64,000 nt of DNA. Origin: Molanna angustata (Eukaryota > Arthropoda > Insecta > Trichoptera > Molannidae). A model generated the notes under the pieces. That model had not been told where the DNA came from and did not search any database. It worked only from the letters and a program-made list of their open reading frames with translations. This document shows, one piece after another, positions 1-12,835 of the stretch. The DNA is taken from the NCBI GenBank assembly GCA_963576475.1, contig OY754964.1, positions 48,992,861 through 49,056,860 on the forward strand, read 5' to 3'. The translations under genes and the position numbers were made by a program. Positions within the stretch are counted from its first letter, which is position 1; every line of letters starts with the position of its first letter.

Positions 1-104
1 TTGAATGTAGAACTTCAGGGTAGGTAAATACCCAGTACCTTATTATTGATAATTTTTCAAATGGTTTATGAAAATGTTTTGAAAATAGAATCATACTAAA
101 AAGG

Positions 105-172
105 TAAGGGTTTATGTACGGGCGTCCTGGTTTCGATCCCAGCAGATGAGACATTTATTTGAGATGTGACGG
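105..172 (+). mobile_element. SINE-C fragment
   Basis: GTACGGGCGTCCTGGTTTCG and ATCCCAGCAGATGAGACA match the B-box half of SINE-C. Truncated 5'. Confidence 0.45.
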
Positions 173-337
173 GAGGTACTGAAGGGCGCGAACGGATGAA
201 AGAGACGGGAGGCACTGAAGGGACGGGAAGTACTGAGAGGACGGCAGGCTCTGAAGGGACTGGTGGGACGGAAGAGACAGAAGGGACGGAAGGGACGGTA
301 GGGACAGATGGGATTAAAGGGACTGAAGGGACCATTT
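172..337. repeat. Purine-rich GGGACGGA-type minisatellite
   Basis: Degenerate units around GAAGGGAC and GGACGGTA. Long frames on both strands across it (proline/valine/serine or glycine/threonine/glutamate repeats) reflect base composition, not proteins. Confidence 0.75.
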
Positions 338-454
338 TTAACTGTACAGGCAATACGACGATTGCCAATATTCGCTAGTTAATTAAATACTCTCCATAAT
401 CGAATATTTTTATTATTGCATATAAGCAAACATTGGATTTTTTTTCCCTGTCGG

Positions 455-830
455 GAGTCAAAGATATTTTTTAACAGATTTTTAATTATCTCAATAGAGA
501 CGAAGTTGGAATATTTATTGTAGGAGAACCGGGAAATCAAGGCACCTACAGGGCTTACGACCTGTCATCAGCTGGTTTACGTGATCACTTTATGCGCTTG
601 CGCAACGTTCACCAATTATGACTAATGAGATCCCTATCAATTCAATTTTGAAAGTTCTATATATTGTAATACTGAAATTCTTTTCGCTTGAAAATAAGGT
701 ATTTTCACTACAGCCATCTATGGGTGAAATTATGAACAACAATCTTATTATTTTTTATTTATTTTGTTGTAACGCCATCTATTGGGAGAATTGGTTTTTT
801 GTAAATAATGAAAGCTACAATTCTTATATC
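455..830 (+). repeat. Interspersed repeat 'E', long copy
   Basis: Blocks TCAATAGAGACGAAGTTGGA, GGCACCTACAGGGCTTACGA and GGTTTACGTGATCACTTTAT recur at 10063 and 61684. Homology with 10063-10365 continues to about 830 (CCATCTAT, TGTAACGCCA, AATGAAAGC). No coding signal. Confidence 0.75.
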
Positions 831-832
831 TG

Positions 833-1021
833 ACAATTTCAGAATATATAAAGAGTTATAGGCCTACAAAACTTTTATACTCAGAATTTTGAATTTTTGT
901 TTCAGTCAGGGGTTATCAACTTTTGAATTTTTACTTTATTTTTCCATATATCTCAGAAATCATAAAAGCTAGAACGCTGAAAATTGAAAACTGTTGGATC
1001 TCATGTGTTACATGCAACTAG
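833..1021 (+). mobile_element. Helitron/HINE-like element, internally deleted copy
   Basis: Matches the 3' parts of 55247-56296: TCAGAATATATAAA, TTTCAGTCAGGGGTTATCAA, ATAAAAGCTAGAACGCTGAA, then a jump to TGTTGGATCTCATGTGTTAC and the CTAG end at 1018-1021, followed by T. Confidence 0.75.
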
Positions 1022-1029
1022 TTATAAGC

Positions 1030-1160
1030 AAATATTTGTTTATTTCAAATTCAGAAGTGCATTTTTACACGAATAACATATATTTGCAAGTATAACTTGG
1101 CGTTTGAGTAAAAAACATTGAGATTAGTTTATTTCATTTTAATTTTTTTCGTGTTTATAA
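1030..1160 (+). repeat. Interspersed repeat 'F' copy
   Basis: TTTTACACGAATAACATATA, CAAGTATAACTTGGCGTTTG and GTAAAAAACAT match 50640-50765. Follows directly on a HINE end. Confidence 0.5.
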
Positions 1161-2434
1161 AATGAAAAAAAATTATGAGGAAATTTGTCATTTTATATAT
1201 GAACAAAAAGATCGACCTAGCAGAACAACTAGCAGAATCTACTGGGAACAAAAAGTTAAGCAACGTTAGCATTTTGCTTCACATTTACCTTCTCAAACAA
1301 CGCGGGGTATAAAAAACTAGTATTATAAAATATAAATGAATTAATTTATATTTTCATTGATCATCTAACCGTACGTACCTACACAATGTCCGCTGAAGTT
1401 AATAAAAATATTTTTGATAATTACGAAATCAGCTGGTATTATTAATCCAAGGATAAAAAAGCATTACATTAGTTGAGTTATGTTTTGAAAGGTTTAGTAA
1501 AAACAGTCCGATTTATTACAGAAAACAATGAGAATGAAAACAAAATGTTTTTTTTTAAATTAAACGTATTATCGGAGAATAAAGTGGAAATACATTAAAT
1601 AAAAAAAAATTATGGATGACTTAAAGTTTTTTTTGTATATATTTCTTTGTGTGACACAAATGTTATTTTATATTACCTAAACAATAAACATTTACCGTCT
1701 TACTTCCATACGTAAACTATCTATAGTACCTGGTAATAGAGCGTGATTAACGAAAAAGTTTACTTATAATCCGTGACTATCTTTATTACACCGTTATTTT
1801 ATATACGTCAAGTTAGGACAGATCGAGAGGTTGTACGCTTGACTAACGCGTCATACCAAATATTTCAAAATGGCGGATCTTTCACATATGTTCCGACGCA
1901 TATTTGAGATTGACAGAAAAATTTATTAATTATAACGATTTTCCTTGTTATTCTTCATCGCAATTGTGTTTAATTTGATTCAAAACGGCACAACGGGGTG
2001 TTTGTTTTCCAAAAATTGCATGAATTTTTCTATTTTTTGACACCTGTGATGCCAATGCGGCCATATGAAAAAAATTGTACAAGTAAGTCATATCTTAGTA
2101 TACGTTTTTAAGTAAGATTTTTTAATACGGATCTTAACTATTTTAGTCGTGCTTATCTAGTTGCGCGTTTAGTAAGCTTTTAACGAAATTTAATAATTAT
2201 GACCGTTAATACATAAATGTTTTATGTAACGTCCGGTTGATACAATTTTCTGTCAAAAACTCACTTTTGCATGTGTTGGTAGCAGTGTGGTTAATCAATT
2301 AACCATGGTTTAGATGCTAACCTTAGCTTACTAGCTAACTTGAATAATAATTTTCCAATCTGTAGATACATTTGAAGCTGAATTTGATTGAATTTTGGTT
2401 GTGAGGCACCGGATTAGTATAGTTTTTCCACTTT
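1161..2434. other. AT-rich, nothing supportable
   Basis: No frame with known motifs, no inverted ends noticed. Confidence 0.6.
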
Positions 2435-2610
2435 TTCTATTACTATCGTTTTCGGCATATGAGCCAGGTATTCCAAAATACAACATGCAAATAATATCTC
2501 ACATAAGTTCAGCTATGGGGTTCACTACCCATCTTGAATGTTATCTTTCGGGTGAGATACACGCACGTGTCTTGCTGCTTATTATAAGGTATTACTGGCT
2601 ACCCCGCATA
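2435..2610 (+). repeat. Interspersed repeat 'D' copy
   Basis: Contains ATATCTCACATAAGTTCAGC, GGGGTTCACTACCCATCTTG and GGGTGAGATACACGCACGTG, aligning with 5870-6070 and 14120-14260. Noncoding, probably a SINE or MITE fragment. Confidence 0.6.
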
Positions 2611-3071
2611 TGTTTTTTTTATTATTTTTTTACTTGTTTTATCTTTTATGGCTTTTTATACTTATTGTATTACTTCAAAAAATTTCACTTGTATAATTGT
2701 GTATACTGTAAGCAAAGACCTTATATACTAAAGTAACTGTAAGGTTGCAGATAAACGATGACTTATATGTTGCTATTAGTTATACACACATTCCTATTCT
2801 GTAACAGCTTATATTCCTTAATGAATGAATAAATACATAAATAAATAAGCTGTTAGGGTGTGAATAAATGAATTTCAATCGTTCTTTTTTAGTGACGAGA
2901 AAACTTGATTTAGTTTATCGATAGTTATTGTGTAGGTACAATATTGCTTTGTTGATTCTATACGCTTCCCTTCAGGAATTGATGCTTTGTGATTCATTCG
3001 ACTGGAGTGCAAGGTGTTTAAGTAAAACTATGAGTTTTCATTACCAACAATATTTCCACAGCCCTATTTAC
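2611..3071. other. AT-rich, possible LINE tail
   Basis: TGAATGAATAAATACATAAA TAAATAAG near 2820-2850 looks like a retroelement tail. Short frames at 2395-2736 and 2928-3188 show no family. Confidence 0.4.
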
Positions 3072-3600
3072 GTCCACCTGCACCCGCTCCGCATATGGGG
3101 TCTGAAAACGGCCCCTTCGCAGAACGCTAGTAAGAATGACAAAGAATCCTCTAGACTCGGGGTCTCGGCACAATTGTGCAAAAAATAACAATCCACTTCT
3201 GTGAAGATAATATTCACAGACATGGATTGTCGCAAGAGTACTTCAAGCCTGTGCCAAGCCTAATATTGGGCATCAGAGAGTTGACCAAGGACACTCTGGA
3301 ATTTCATTTTTTTTATTCAGCAGATAGAAGGGCACCATAACCATGGCAAAACAATTTAAAGGCTGTAAAATTCTTCTTAGAGACCACTAAATCCGCATGC
3401 CCAATGGGACCTTGAAGGGGCCCACGGACAGCAGCGAGGAGCTCCGTTCTGTTGTAGGACACATTTGGGTGAGAGCATTCCCAGAGGATCTGCACTGAAG
3501 TTTGGTCAGGGTGACAAACTTCAGAGCACAGCCCTTTGGACAGCCCTGTTGATGGGCCTTGAGCATCCTCAAGGATTTGTATCCATTGTACCCCGCCCAC
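3072..3600 (-). mobile_element. R1-clade LINE 3' end
   Basis: The minus frame at 3313-3600 contains QILWECSHPNVSYNRTELL and GPIGHADLVVSKKNF, matching 30900-31180 and 52250-52450. The UTR at 3080-3140 matches 30615-30665 (CCGCATATGGGG, ACGGCCCCTTCGCAGAACGC). Heavily 5'-truncated. Confidence 0.75.
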
Positions 3601-3604
3601 TGTT

Positions 3605-3815
3605 TATGATTTTCACTCTTTAATTTTGCAGGGCGGCCTTTTGAAGGTCCCTCTCAGCTCCTTTCATCCATCGCAGACTAGGCCTTCCCACAATTCTCCA
3701 TTCCTACGGACTTGTTGTGAAGATTCTTTTCGACGTCTGGTTGTCGCCCATACGAACCATGAGTCCTGAATAAAATGTTTTATTGGTTCTACCATTCTAA
3801 CATGATTTTTAATAT
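3605..3815 (-). mobile_element. LINE C-terminal fragment, RTE-like
   Basis: Minus frames include WFVWATTRRRKESSQQVRR and ELWEGLVCDG, a decayed form of the block seen at 45660-45880 (HAHRMEDDQTPKRIL, GVGRPNYDGWM). No catalytic motif. Confidence 0.5.
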
Positions 3816-3880
3816 AAATAAATTGACTAAGAGATAGCAACGACAAAAAAAAACATTTTTTTACAAGTGGTTTTTTGATC

Positions 3881-4493
3881 TGTATGAAAAGGTAAGTCTG
3901 GCAATTGGGAGTGGTTGTATTTATCAGTGCGCATCCCCTTTCAATAGGTGAAAATTGAAGATTTTAGTATCATTTGTATCTATGTAAGTCCTTTTTGTGC
4001 TCTTTCTTATACCAGCGCATACCCGGGAAGATTTCTGAAGCCTTTTTTTCTTTCTTATTCTTCTTCTTTTTTTTATTTCATTTATTTCCATATCACAAAA
4101 CGTATTTTGCAAAATAACCCTGTGGGCAAGAGACCCCTGGGTAGACCAAGGCAGAGATTGATGGACAATGTTACCCGAGATCTGAACGTGCTGAATGCTT
4201 GTGATGACTGGGAGTCCACTGCAGCTGACAGGAAGGCTTGGAAAGCTATTGTTCAGGAGGCTAAAGCTCTACCGGAGTTGTATGGCCATCGGAAGTAAGT
4301 AAGTAGTTTTTTTCCATATTGCAGTAACGTTAAGTACAAATTTCACAAACGGACGAATTTTATAGGTACAATTAACATACAAGTAAAAATTATATTATTG
4401 AAGTAATGTTAAAATCTGCAATTTTCATCTATAAAGAGGATGCTCACTGGTAAGCGCAATCGCTCCTATATGCCAGACTTACCTTTTTCGTAC
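3881..4493. mobile_element. DNA transposon remnant with ~75-bp inverted ends
   Basis: The left end has AAAAGGTAAGTCTGGCA and GGGAGTGGTTG; the right end is its inverted match (TGCCAGACTTACCTTTTT at 4471-4488). Pairing extends over about 75 bp down to GTGAAAATTG/CAATTTTCAT. A LINE fragment at 4110-4310 sits inside. No transposase is seen. Confidence 0.7.
4110..4310 (+). mobile_element. LINE 3' end nested in the inverted-repeat element
   Basis: The frame reads VGKRPLGRPRQRLMDNV, ESTAADRKAWKAIVQEAK and GHRK*, a common LINE C-terminus, followed by GTAAGTAAGTAG. Confidence 0.65.
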
Positions 4494-5269
4494 ATATTCA
4501 ATATGAAAGGGAATATAAAAAAAACAGCCAAAAAATGATTCATCGAAAACGTTTGTACCTTTCGGACTAAAAGTAATCATTTCATTAAATAAAGTTATTC
4601 AAAATTTTGAATAAAAATCATGGTGTGAAAATACCTAATAAGAATGAGAAATTGGCGTGGTGGCTGCTTTTCTTTGATAGTTATGTACAACTGTTTCAAA
4701 TAGGCAGAAATAGTTATCAATTTCAAATATTACGTAGTATATCTTCCAACTTCCTCGACCCAAATGTTAAGTGATTTTAGCTTCACAAAGGTAAATTTCA
4801 TAGCGTAGACTAGTATATATTATCATTTCACGTTAAGGATAGTCACTCTTCTTTATGTATTTTGTTAAAGGTAGATATTATGTAGATATGTACCTACATA
4901 ATATTATGGTTGAACACTTACCTTTATCATGTATAGCAGGTGATTCAGTGTTAAGTATCTACGCATACCCTTTTTACATCTACTTTATAAACGCTTTATA
5001 ACTACTAAATATTTTAAATCGATATTATAATAAATGTGAACCGTAAATTTTTCGTCGTCTGTTGTTTTTGAGTTTTTAACGATACTGAAAAATTGATTTT
5101 TCGATACAATACAAACTATATCTGAAATGTAAAAAAAGGTCGAATTCTGCTAGGATTGTTAATCCGAAATGATCAGAAATTGATAAATTTTCTAGATAAT
5201 TTCTGATTGACATTATTTGAAAATAAAAAGTTTGAAAAATTCTTTTTACATCCTTCTATGATTATTTAA
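4494..5269. other. AT-rich, nothing supportable
   Basis: No coding or repeat structure seen between two inverted-repeat elements. Confidence 0.55.
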
Positions 5270-5681
5270 TGTAAAGTCTGATTTTTTTAAAGTGCCAATT
5301 CTATACATAAACAAAAAAAAAATGCAAAGTATTTACGCATGTAAATGTATTAGTAGAATCGTGGTTGATGATTGGTTTACAACATTTGGTGTCCTTAACA
5401 GCAAAAAAGTATCAAATAAATATTTTGTTTAAATATTACTTTCCCAGGAGATGCCCATTAACATTTGCAGAAAATACCTAATAATGTAGACCCATTAAAG
5501 CCGCATGGTACCGGGGGTAAGTATAGGTATGAGTAGATTTGAAGGTTTTGAAGATATATGTATGTGCAAGTTACAACCGTTTTATATCATGAAATGATTA
5601 AAAAAATCCCATAATATTTTTTTCTTTTACACCATGGTCACCCTATGAGCTTTGGCACTTTAAAAAAAATCAGACTTTACA
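5270..5681. mobile_element. MITE with 30-bp terminal inverted repeats
   Basis: The left end TGTAAAGTCTGATTTTTTTA plus AAGTGCCAA (5270-5298) is inverted at 5652-5681 (TTGGCACTTT ... CAGACTTTACA). Length 412 bp with noncoding interior. Superfamily not assigned; no clear target duplication. Confidence 0.75.
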
Positions 5682-5689
5682 TCAATTGT

Positions 5690-5795
5690 GGACAAAAGTA
5701 ATTGGTCTGTCTATTTTTAATTTCATAGTGTTTTTTCTCTGTTTATCTTATAAGACTGTATTTGTCCCTTAAATAAATAAATAAATAAATATATA
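5690..5795 (+). mobile_element. LINE 3' tail remnant
   Basis: TTATAAGACTGTATTTGTCC followed by (TAAA)n at 5770-5791, directly after a MITE. Assignment rests on the tail only. Confidence 0.4.
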
Positions 5796-5869
5796 CAAGA
5801 GGTACCATTGAAAAATACAATTATCCTTTTTTGTATTCGTCATTTTTTTATTTGATGTTTTGTTTTTGA

Positions 5870-6070
5870 GCAAGAGGAAAAGTAATATCTCACTTAGTTC
5901 AGTAATAAGGTTCACCACTTATTCTGAGTGTTGCCTTTTCGGTGAGACGTGACTGGTGTGTGGAAATACACGTATATGTCGTGCTCCTTTTAACAAGTTA
6001 CTGCACATCCGCTCAAAAGTCGCTGGTTATACCACATTGTGGAATATGCCGTGATGATAAGAATTAATGT
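5870..6070 (+). repeat. Interspersed repeat 'D' copy
   Basis: Carries AATATCTCACTTAGTTCAG, GGTTCACCACTTATTCTGAG, TCGTGCTCCTTTTAACAAG and an uninterrupted GGAATATGCCGTGATGATAA end, so it shows the unsplit form of the element broken at 14300. Confidence 0.65.
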
Positions 6071-9000
6071 TTTATTTGGGTAACCGACATGTAGGTTCTA
6101 TGTCAAATACTAATTTAATTCGTTACCAAAAATGAGTAACTATATTTTGGATACATGTCTCCAGTCAGACATATCCAGACTGTAAACAACATGAAATACT
6201 TAACTCAGGAGTCATATATGTAATTAATTAAGTAACATAGATTGACCTGTTTTAGTAAATATGTAGATTGACTTAATAATTGATAGATTGAACCTGTTTT
6301 AATAGTCTATCTCACTATCTCCAAGAAATGGCTAGAGCAAAAATATTTATCTGACAATACCTGATTACTTACATTTTCCTTTCCTCTTCCTTTCCTTATC
6401 CTTTAGTATTCCCATCATTGCTATGAATTGTTCTTGTATGCTATCTTCTTTGTTTTTTTTACTTTTCTTCTGCTATCTTTGTTTATTTTTGTAATGTGAT
6501 TAACTTATTGTCATAGTACACATTGTTTTATAGAGTTAACATTATCTCTGGTTGGTTATAAAACTTTACTTTGCGAATGAATTAGAAAAGAAGGTATCAA
6601 AAATAGGCAAGTTGAATGTGTGTTTAGTGACACATCATTATCTTTATATTATTTTAAATGCAATATTCAAACCCGTATTCACTAAGGTTATGCATGAGTT
6701 GTCACTAAACGTTCACATAACGTTTTTGTTAATGATAATATATTTTTAATAAATTTGATTGTTAATTTTACATATAATTTAAATCCCTGTTCGAGAAAAC
6801 TAATAATAGTCCCTCCACATATTCAGACAAATTTGTTTTTTCATTACCGTAATTATTTTTTTATATCTTCTATACGAAACCAAACACTTATATGAATAAG
6901 GGTGTAAAAAGGTTGATAATACTTTTATATTAAGAAGATTATCTCTTGAAATATTTTTAAAATAACAGAGTTACAAATATTGGAGTCTTCTTCGAGTGCT
7001 ATTTTCTAAGCAAGGTTGTATATTATCAACAATTGTGGCTCGGAAAGAAGATCTCGTTCATCTGTTGTAGAACTGCTGGCGATTCATATTAATTTTTAAA
7101 CAGTCGTGTTTGATGCGTTGGCTGTATGAAGATGTAAATGAGTTTTTAACCATAAAGGTACAACTTTTAGTGGGACTCAAAATAAATGTATTGTAACAGA
7201 AGTGCCCTGGCGTGCTCGTCTCAGATTCAATATTTATTAATTAGGATCCTTTCGAAATAGAAGGTCCTGGTTATTAATAGCGGAGTGCGGGAATTATACG
7301 ATCCATTTCAGGAGTCCCGTATCCAGTCCGCAGTTTTATTCATATAATACCTAATTTATATTTGTAATTCATATATTTTTCATGAAAAATCTCGTCAAAA
7401 AACTATGTTCGTGTTTTTATTCTGTCAATGTTGATGGCACTGTTATCGTAGAATTTCATCTTAAATATGGTAAATCAATTTTATGATTTTTTCCACAAAT
7501 ATTTATTTCCTTCGACACAATTCTTTTAGCTGATAAACTAATATCTTTGGAGGCTTATTAATTTTCCTAAACAGTCGAAACAATCCCTCTGTTAGATGGA
7601 ATAGGTCGTCGTGGAACAAATCAGAAATTTGATTTAGTATAATTACCTTCACCATAGATATATAACATTCATAAATGGTTGCAATACATTATTTAGTACT
7701 ATAGGTCAATAAAAATTTACAATAAGTATGAACATTTGCAAAAATTCATATTAAAGATGAAAATATACGAATAACAGATGTTGCATTAAAATTAATTAAT
7801 ATGTAAGTGTGACCATCATTATCAAAAACATACACTGCTCACAATGTACTGGGAGTTAATAAAGGAATTTACAAATCAAATTTGTGGCATTTTTATTTAC
7901 CTAAACATTTATAATTATTAAAAAGGTTTAAGACTCATACTTACATTTACTACTTTTTCACCTTCTTCATGTATTTTGTATGCGTTGACGAATCGTCTCT
8001 GTGTCCCAGGAGCGCATAAAACTAGATGGATAATATGGGCACCTCACAAGATGGACGAATATCTCTCTCGTATGCCTTTATCTCTTCTGCTCTCCCAGAC
8101 CCTTATGTCTCCTGGCCGTGTTCGCTCCAAAGTTATGGTGTTCAGATAATTAATTATGGAGAGAGGGAGAGAGTTGGAGTATAAACATGTACCTGGTTTA
8201 CACGTGAGAATAGTGTAATCCACTAAAACTTAACAACAACGTGAAGACTCTGTTCATACTAGTTGTTCTTGTAGTATTATGTTTGTCAATATTATCAAAC
8301 TTATGTAATCGAGTCAATATGAAAATATTATATATTGCCAAACATAACATAACATAACATTATTGATTTCGTATCAAAACTATGATTTTCTTATAACTTT
8401 TGTAAAGTATAGGTATCTGTAGTAAATGATTAAGCGCTGTTCATTGATACAAGAGCATTTCATGCGCATTCTTGTTTTTTTTTATCTCCGTGAATCGATT
8501 ATGCTATGGGTAATTAGATCCATTTAAAAGTTACAGTTCTACTAAAATCATTAGAATTACCATTAAATGAGTATTTTATAATTGTTAAGGTTCAATCGGT
8601 TTTTGAATCCCGTATATGCAGATTCAATTAGGTCGAAACCTACATAATTGAATCCTCATATATTATATTGACACTCACAGATGTTAAACTATTTAAAATA
8701 CATAAATTAAATTTATTAAATTATTGCATTGATCAAACTTCTTTCAGTTACATTAAATAAAATGTACCAAATTCGTAAAATAATTCAGTATAGAGAAATA
8801 AAAGATCACCCACGATATTAAATACTATATTTTAGTTACAACTTTCAGACATACAATATGAATTCACTAAATAAAATACGCAATTATCACGGAAGAGGAG
8901 AGATTGTCACCAAAATGCGTCGCTTGTGCGTTCAGTTAAATATCCCCCTAGCGTCAAATAGCAGAAAGATCGATGCTCGCTGATTGGTAGCTAGGAGGAA

Positions 9001-10062
9001 TATGTAGATATCAATATGATAGGGCGGTCGCTAGGCACTGTGCCGCCACACCATCATCACCTTTATTAGAATTTACAATTACATAATTTAAAGCATTGGT
9101 ACTTACTATCCTATCTCAACGTAGAGATGTCTTTCTATTTGCTTTTGATATTTTTTTAATGGAAAGCAGGGCCATGCAGATCTATGAATCATACTTCATT
9201 GTAATAGTTCTTGACACTCCAACTAAAGCAGTTCATTGGAGAGATGTGATGTGACATGTTTTATCAGCTCTTCATAACTTACTCATAAATGACATTTAAA
9301 CATTTCAAATCAGGTTGAGAGATTATGTAGATTTGCTTTATCTTCCCCACGAAGAACTGGAGAAGAGCGACACGCTTTCATGACAGGTGGAGTAAAAGTT
9401 TTAAGACAAGATGAGTTGTTAAATCGGATGTCATTCTTATTGTTTGCAAATTCATTTTCTGGCCGTATTGAAATAGAGTGTGCTGTTGCTAAATTTGGAT
9501 TAACAAAAAGAGATTCGAGTTATAATAATTTTTCGAAGTTCCCAAGTTGTATTCCTGTAGTGAGTTAGAGAGCTTAAAGATAATTTAATCAAATTTATTG
9601 CCCGATAATAATAATACTGAGGTCATGTTAGTAAATTTCTTACATGATTTTCCTTGTTTGAAATTTACGAACGATATGTTCAGACGTTTTCCCTATTAAA
9701 CTTAGAATTACCCGCAATACTTTGAAAACCGAAACTACATAGATGTTGTAAATTTTGGTCTAAAGCAATTTAAATGAAAACCATCATGTTGTATAATCCA
9801 ATTCGCCGAGTTGAATAATATGAAATAAAAATTTGCTCATATACCTATAGAAAATTCGTATTAAATATAACTGTTATTTACACAAAGCAGTTACATCTTA
9901 AGTATTTCTCTCACTCGAATGAGACAGAATCAATACAAATAAACAAGCTTTAGTAGTTTCTCTAACATCCGCTTATGAATCCAAAGACAAACATAATATA
10001 TTGAATGTCGTATGAAGCATGATTTTTTTTCAATAAAACAATTTCAATTATATTTTTTTTTT
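6071..10062. other. AT-rich 4-kb stretch, no supported gene
   Basis: Contains a short (ACATA)n at 8339-8361, a T-rich LINE-UTR-like segment near 6380-6540, and a weak minus-strand exon-like segment near 7955-8018 with a GTAAGT donor but an in-frame stop upstream. None reaches the level of a gene call. Confidence 0.5.
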
Positions 10063-10365
10063 GATAAACTTTTCAACATCTCAATAGAGACGAAGTTGGA
10101 ATATTATAGAAGAACCAGGAAGTCAAGGCACCTACAGGGCTTACGACATGACATCGACTGGTTTACGTGATCACTTTATGCGCTTTCGCAACGTTAACCA
10201 ATTATGCCTTTTTATTGAGTTCCCTTATCAATGCAAATTTTGAAATAAGACATTATTACTATTGCCATCTATGAAGAAATGAAGAAACCCTTTTGTAACG
10301 CCAACTATTTAGAGATTGGTTTATTTGTAAACAATGAAAGCAACAGTCCTTATAAATGAGGTGAC
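10063..10365 (+). repeat. Interspersed repeat 'E' copy
   Basis: Same blocks as 455-830, with more substitutions and small deletions. A decayed trace (CAATAGAGTCGAAGTAGGAAG) also occurs at 10764. Confidence 0.7.
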
Positions 10366-12670
10366 GGTGTTCTCGCACATATGTCACCCCTGAACTGCGC
10401 CAGAAATATTATTTCATTTTTGGGTTGTTTACCTACTTGTATACTTGCACCAATGTGTATTTAAATCGAATATTTTTTTTTACTTGCATATAGGTACGCA
10501 AACATATATGTATGTTTATAAAAAAAATATGCAATTTGAATTCATTTAGCACTATTTGGTTATACGTAGGTAATAACTGAAGGAATCAATATTTAATAAA
10601 TTAAAATTAATTTAATTAATTTGAATGGACGAACATAAAATAACGTTTAAAATGTAGATTTACAAACCAGAGTCCCATATAAAAACCTAAAAAAAGATCA
10701 TTATTTAATTTGGTCATGTGTCTCATCCGTTCAAATAGGAGGTTAGTCAGAGTTTATATGTGTTTCAATAGAGTCGAAGTAGGAAGATATTGACTATAGA
10801 AGAAAGAGAGAAAATTTATTCCCTACTACAGAGCTCACGAACAAATATACATAATCTGATAGATAAATATTTGTTTATGAACAGGGTAAATTATAATGTT
10901 AATAAAATATTGTAGAGGGTTTAAGAAAAAAAAAACATTAATGAATGTAAATGATTATATTTTTAAAATGAAAATAACATTTAAGTTCACGTGTTTATAC
11001 ATTGTTTGTGCATATCATCCAGTAAGTTTAATAGTTTTCATTATAAAATAGTTATATATGTACAGCATATTCTTATATAATCGATTAAAATTATACACAC
11101 ACATTCGTAAAATAAAATTAAATCATTTCAATATTAAAAATTTGTATAGTTTTAAACATATGATATGTAACGATTTATAGAATAGTATTGAAAATAAATT
11201 ATATAAAATTGCATTAAAATAAACTTTGAAGTTTATAAAATCACAACGAAAAATAAAGTGCTTTTAAAAAACCTTAGCGTTTTCGCTATGAACAGCAAGC
11301 ATCTTCAGAGGGTTAAAATATATTAAACTTATATTGGATCGAAATAATTTACAATAGAAAAATGGAAAAACTTCAAAAGTTATATTTAAATAAAAAAAAT
11401 AGTAGGTATGATTTACAAAAATAATACAATTTACTAATCATAAATCGCTTAAGTTTTTTTAATCTTTTGTACCAACTCGTTGTTGTTATAAACAAAAATA
11501 CATTTTAACAAGTGCAAAGAAACATAATTCGATACGGTACCATCTAGTGAACTGATATTATTTCAAGATCGAATTTTAGTAAATTTTTAATGATACGTTT
11601 TTTAAGTTTCAAGATAGGTTTTATTTGTGCTTTCAGTCTTCTTCTGCGAGACGATAAATATAATTAAAAGTCTGCAGAATGTGGCAACTTGTTATTTATA
11701 CAATTTTATGTTCCAACAATAGCCCTGACCCTTTCGTTATTGATTCATTTTTAAGTCCTACACATAATTTATTTGCCCCGTTAATATTTAACCTTATGTA
11801 AACAAAATCTGTCCGAATTTTACTGAAAACATAAAACAACGAATTTCGGAGCTAAAAAGTGAGTTTACATTTTATTGTTGTTAGTACATTTCATGGGCGA
11901 TAACATCTCTGTCAAAAATATTACGCGCTGTAACAAGCAAAATATGCCCGTTTACGACGGGCTATCCGTTTTTTTTTTCTTCACGTGAATTTATAACTGA
12001 TTTGATTTTATCGTCAGATAGTTTAAAAAAAATTACTCTGAATTTGTGCAATCATTGCTGTCCACTATTACGTAGTAGTGGAGAGTGAAAAAACTGTCCA
12101 AAATTGTGTTAACATACATAGGTATTGGCAAACATCTTAAGTAACATTTGAATTTATGTTTTGTTTTATTTTAATCATTTGGATGTGTGATTATTATATT
12201 TTTATATTATCATTTTTTTTATGTTTTTATACATATATATTTTGCTTGGGTTGTCAAGTTTTTGCTTACTTTTTAGTTTATATCAATGTTAATGTTCCTT
12301 TATATGATGCTTAGGGATTTGTTTATTTTTAGTTAGTTTGTATGTTTTTGTGAAATGTGACTCACTTCAAAACACGAGATTATTCTCTTTTTGAAGTTGA
12401 GCCGTTCATAGATATGTAATCATTGCATAATCTGTAAATATTGTATATTTTGTATCCGTTTTTAAATAAATCTTGACAATTTAAGGCGCGGTGGGGGAAT
12501 GTTTGCGCATCTAGTAAAAATGCCATTATCTTGATGTTCGACGGTCTCTAAATTTTAAATTATTGCTATTCTCAAACACTAAGATAGTGAAGATTTATTA
12601 TGATTTCGCAATTTTCAAGAATATTTATTTAAGCACGGAAATTGTGAGTATGATAAAAATAATAATGTAT
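10366..12670. other. AT-rich stretch, no supported gene
   Basis: Only a decayed repeat 'E' trace near 10764 and a MITE-end trace near 12078 (TAGTAGTGGAGAGTG). Confidence 0.55.
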
Positions 12671-12835
12671 GCACACCATCACTCCATGCCCTGTAGGGTA
12701 TGGAGTGATGGTGTTTCTTTCTGCATACCTTTGGGTAGGCAGAAAGGACCGAGGTCCTCCCATTTTTCTGTGAATATTCATAACGTCACTCACGAGCATT
12801 CACCGTCATGTATGCTCGTGTGTTATTTGATCTTC
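12671..12835 (+). repeat. Cluster of three strong hairpins
   Basis: Hairpin 1 is CACCATCACTCCAT / ATGGAGTGATGGTG with CCC-TGTA-GGG at the tip (about 12673-12712). Hairpin 2 is TTTCTGC-ATACC / GGTAG-GCAGAAA (about 12717-12746). Hairpin 3 is CACGAGCAT / ATGCTCGTG (about 12790-12820). GC content exceeds the flanks. Related CATGCC...AGGGTAGG text occurs at 44771. Probably a mobile-element fragment rather than an RNA gene. Confidence 0.6.

Noticed and set aside
96..378. Protein-coding frames on both strands
   Set aside because: Frames follow a purine-rich minisatellite; residue content is simply repeat composition.
9380..9568. 62-codon frame starting MTGGVKVLRQDE
   Set aside because: No recognisable family, no splice context, no repeat of the frame elsewhere in the window.
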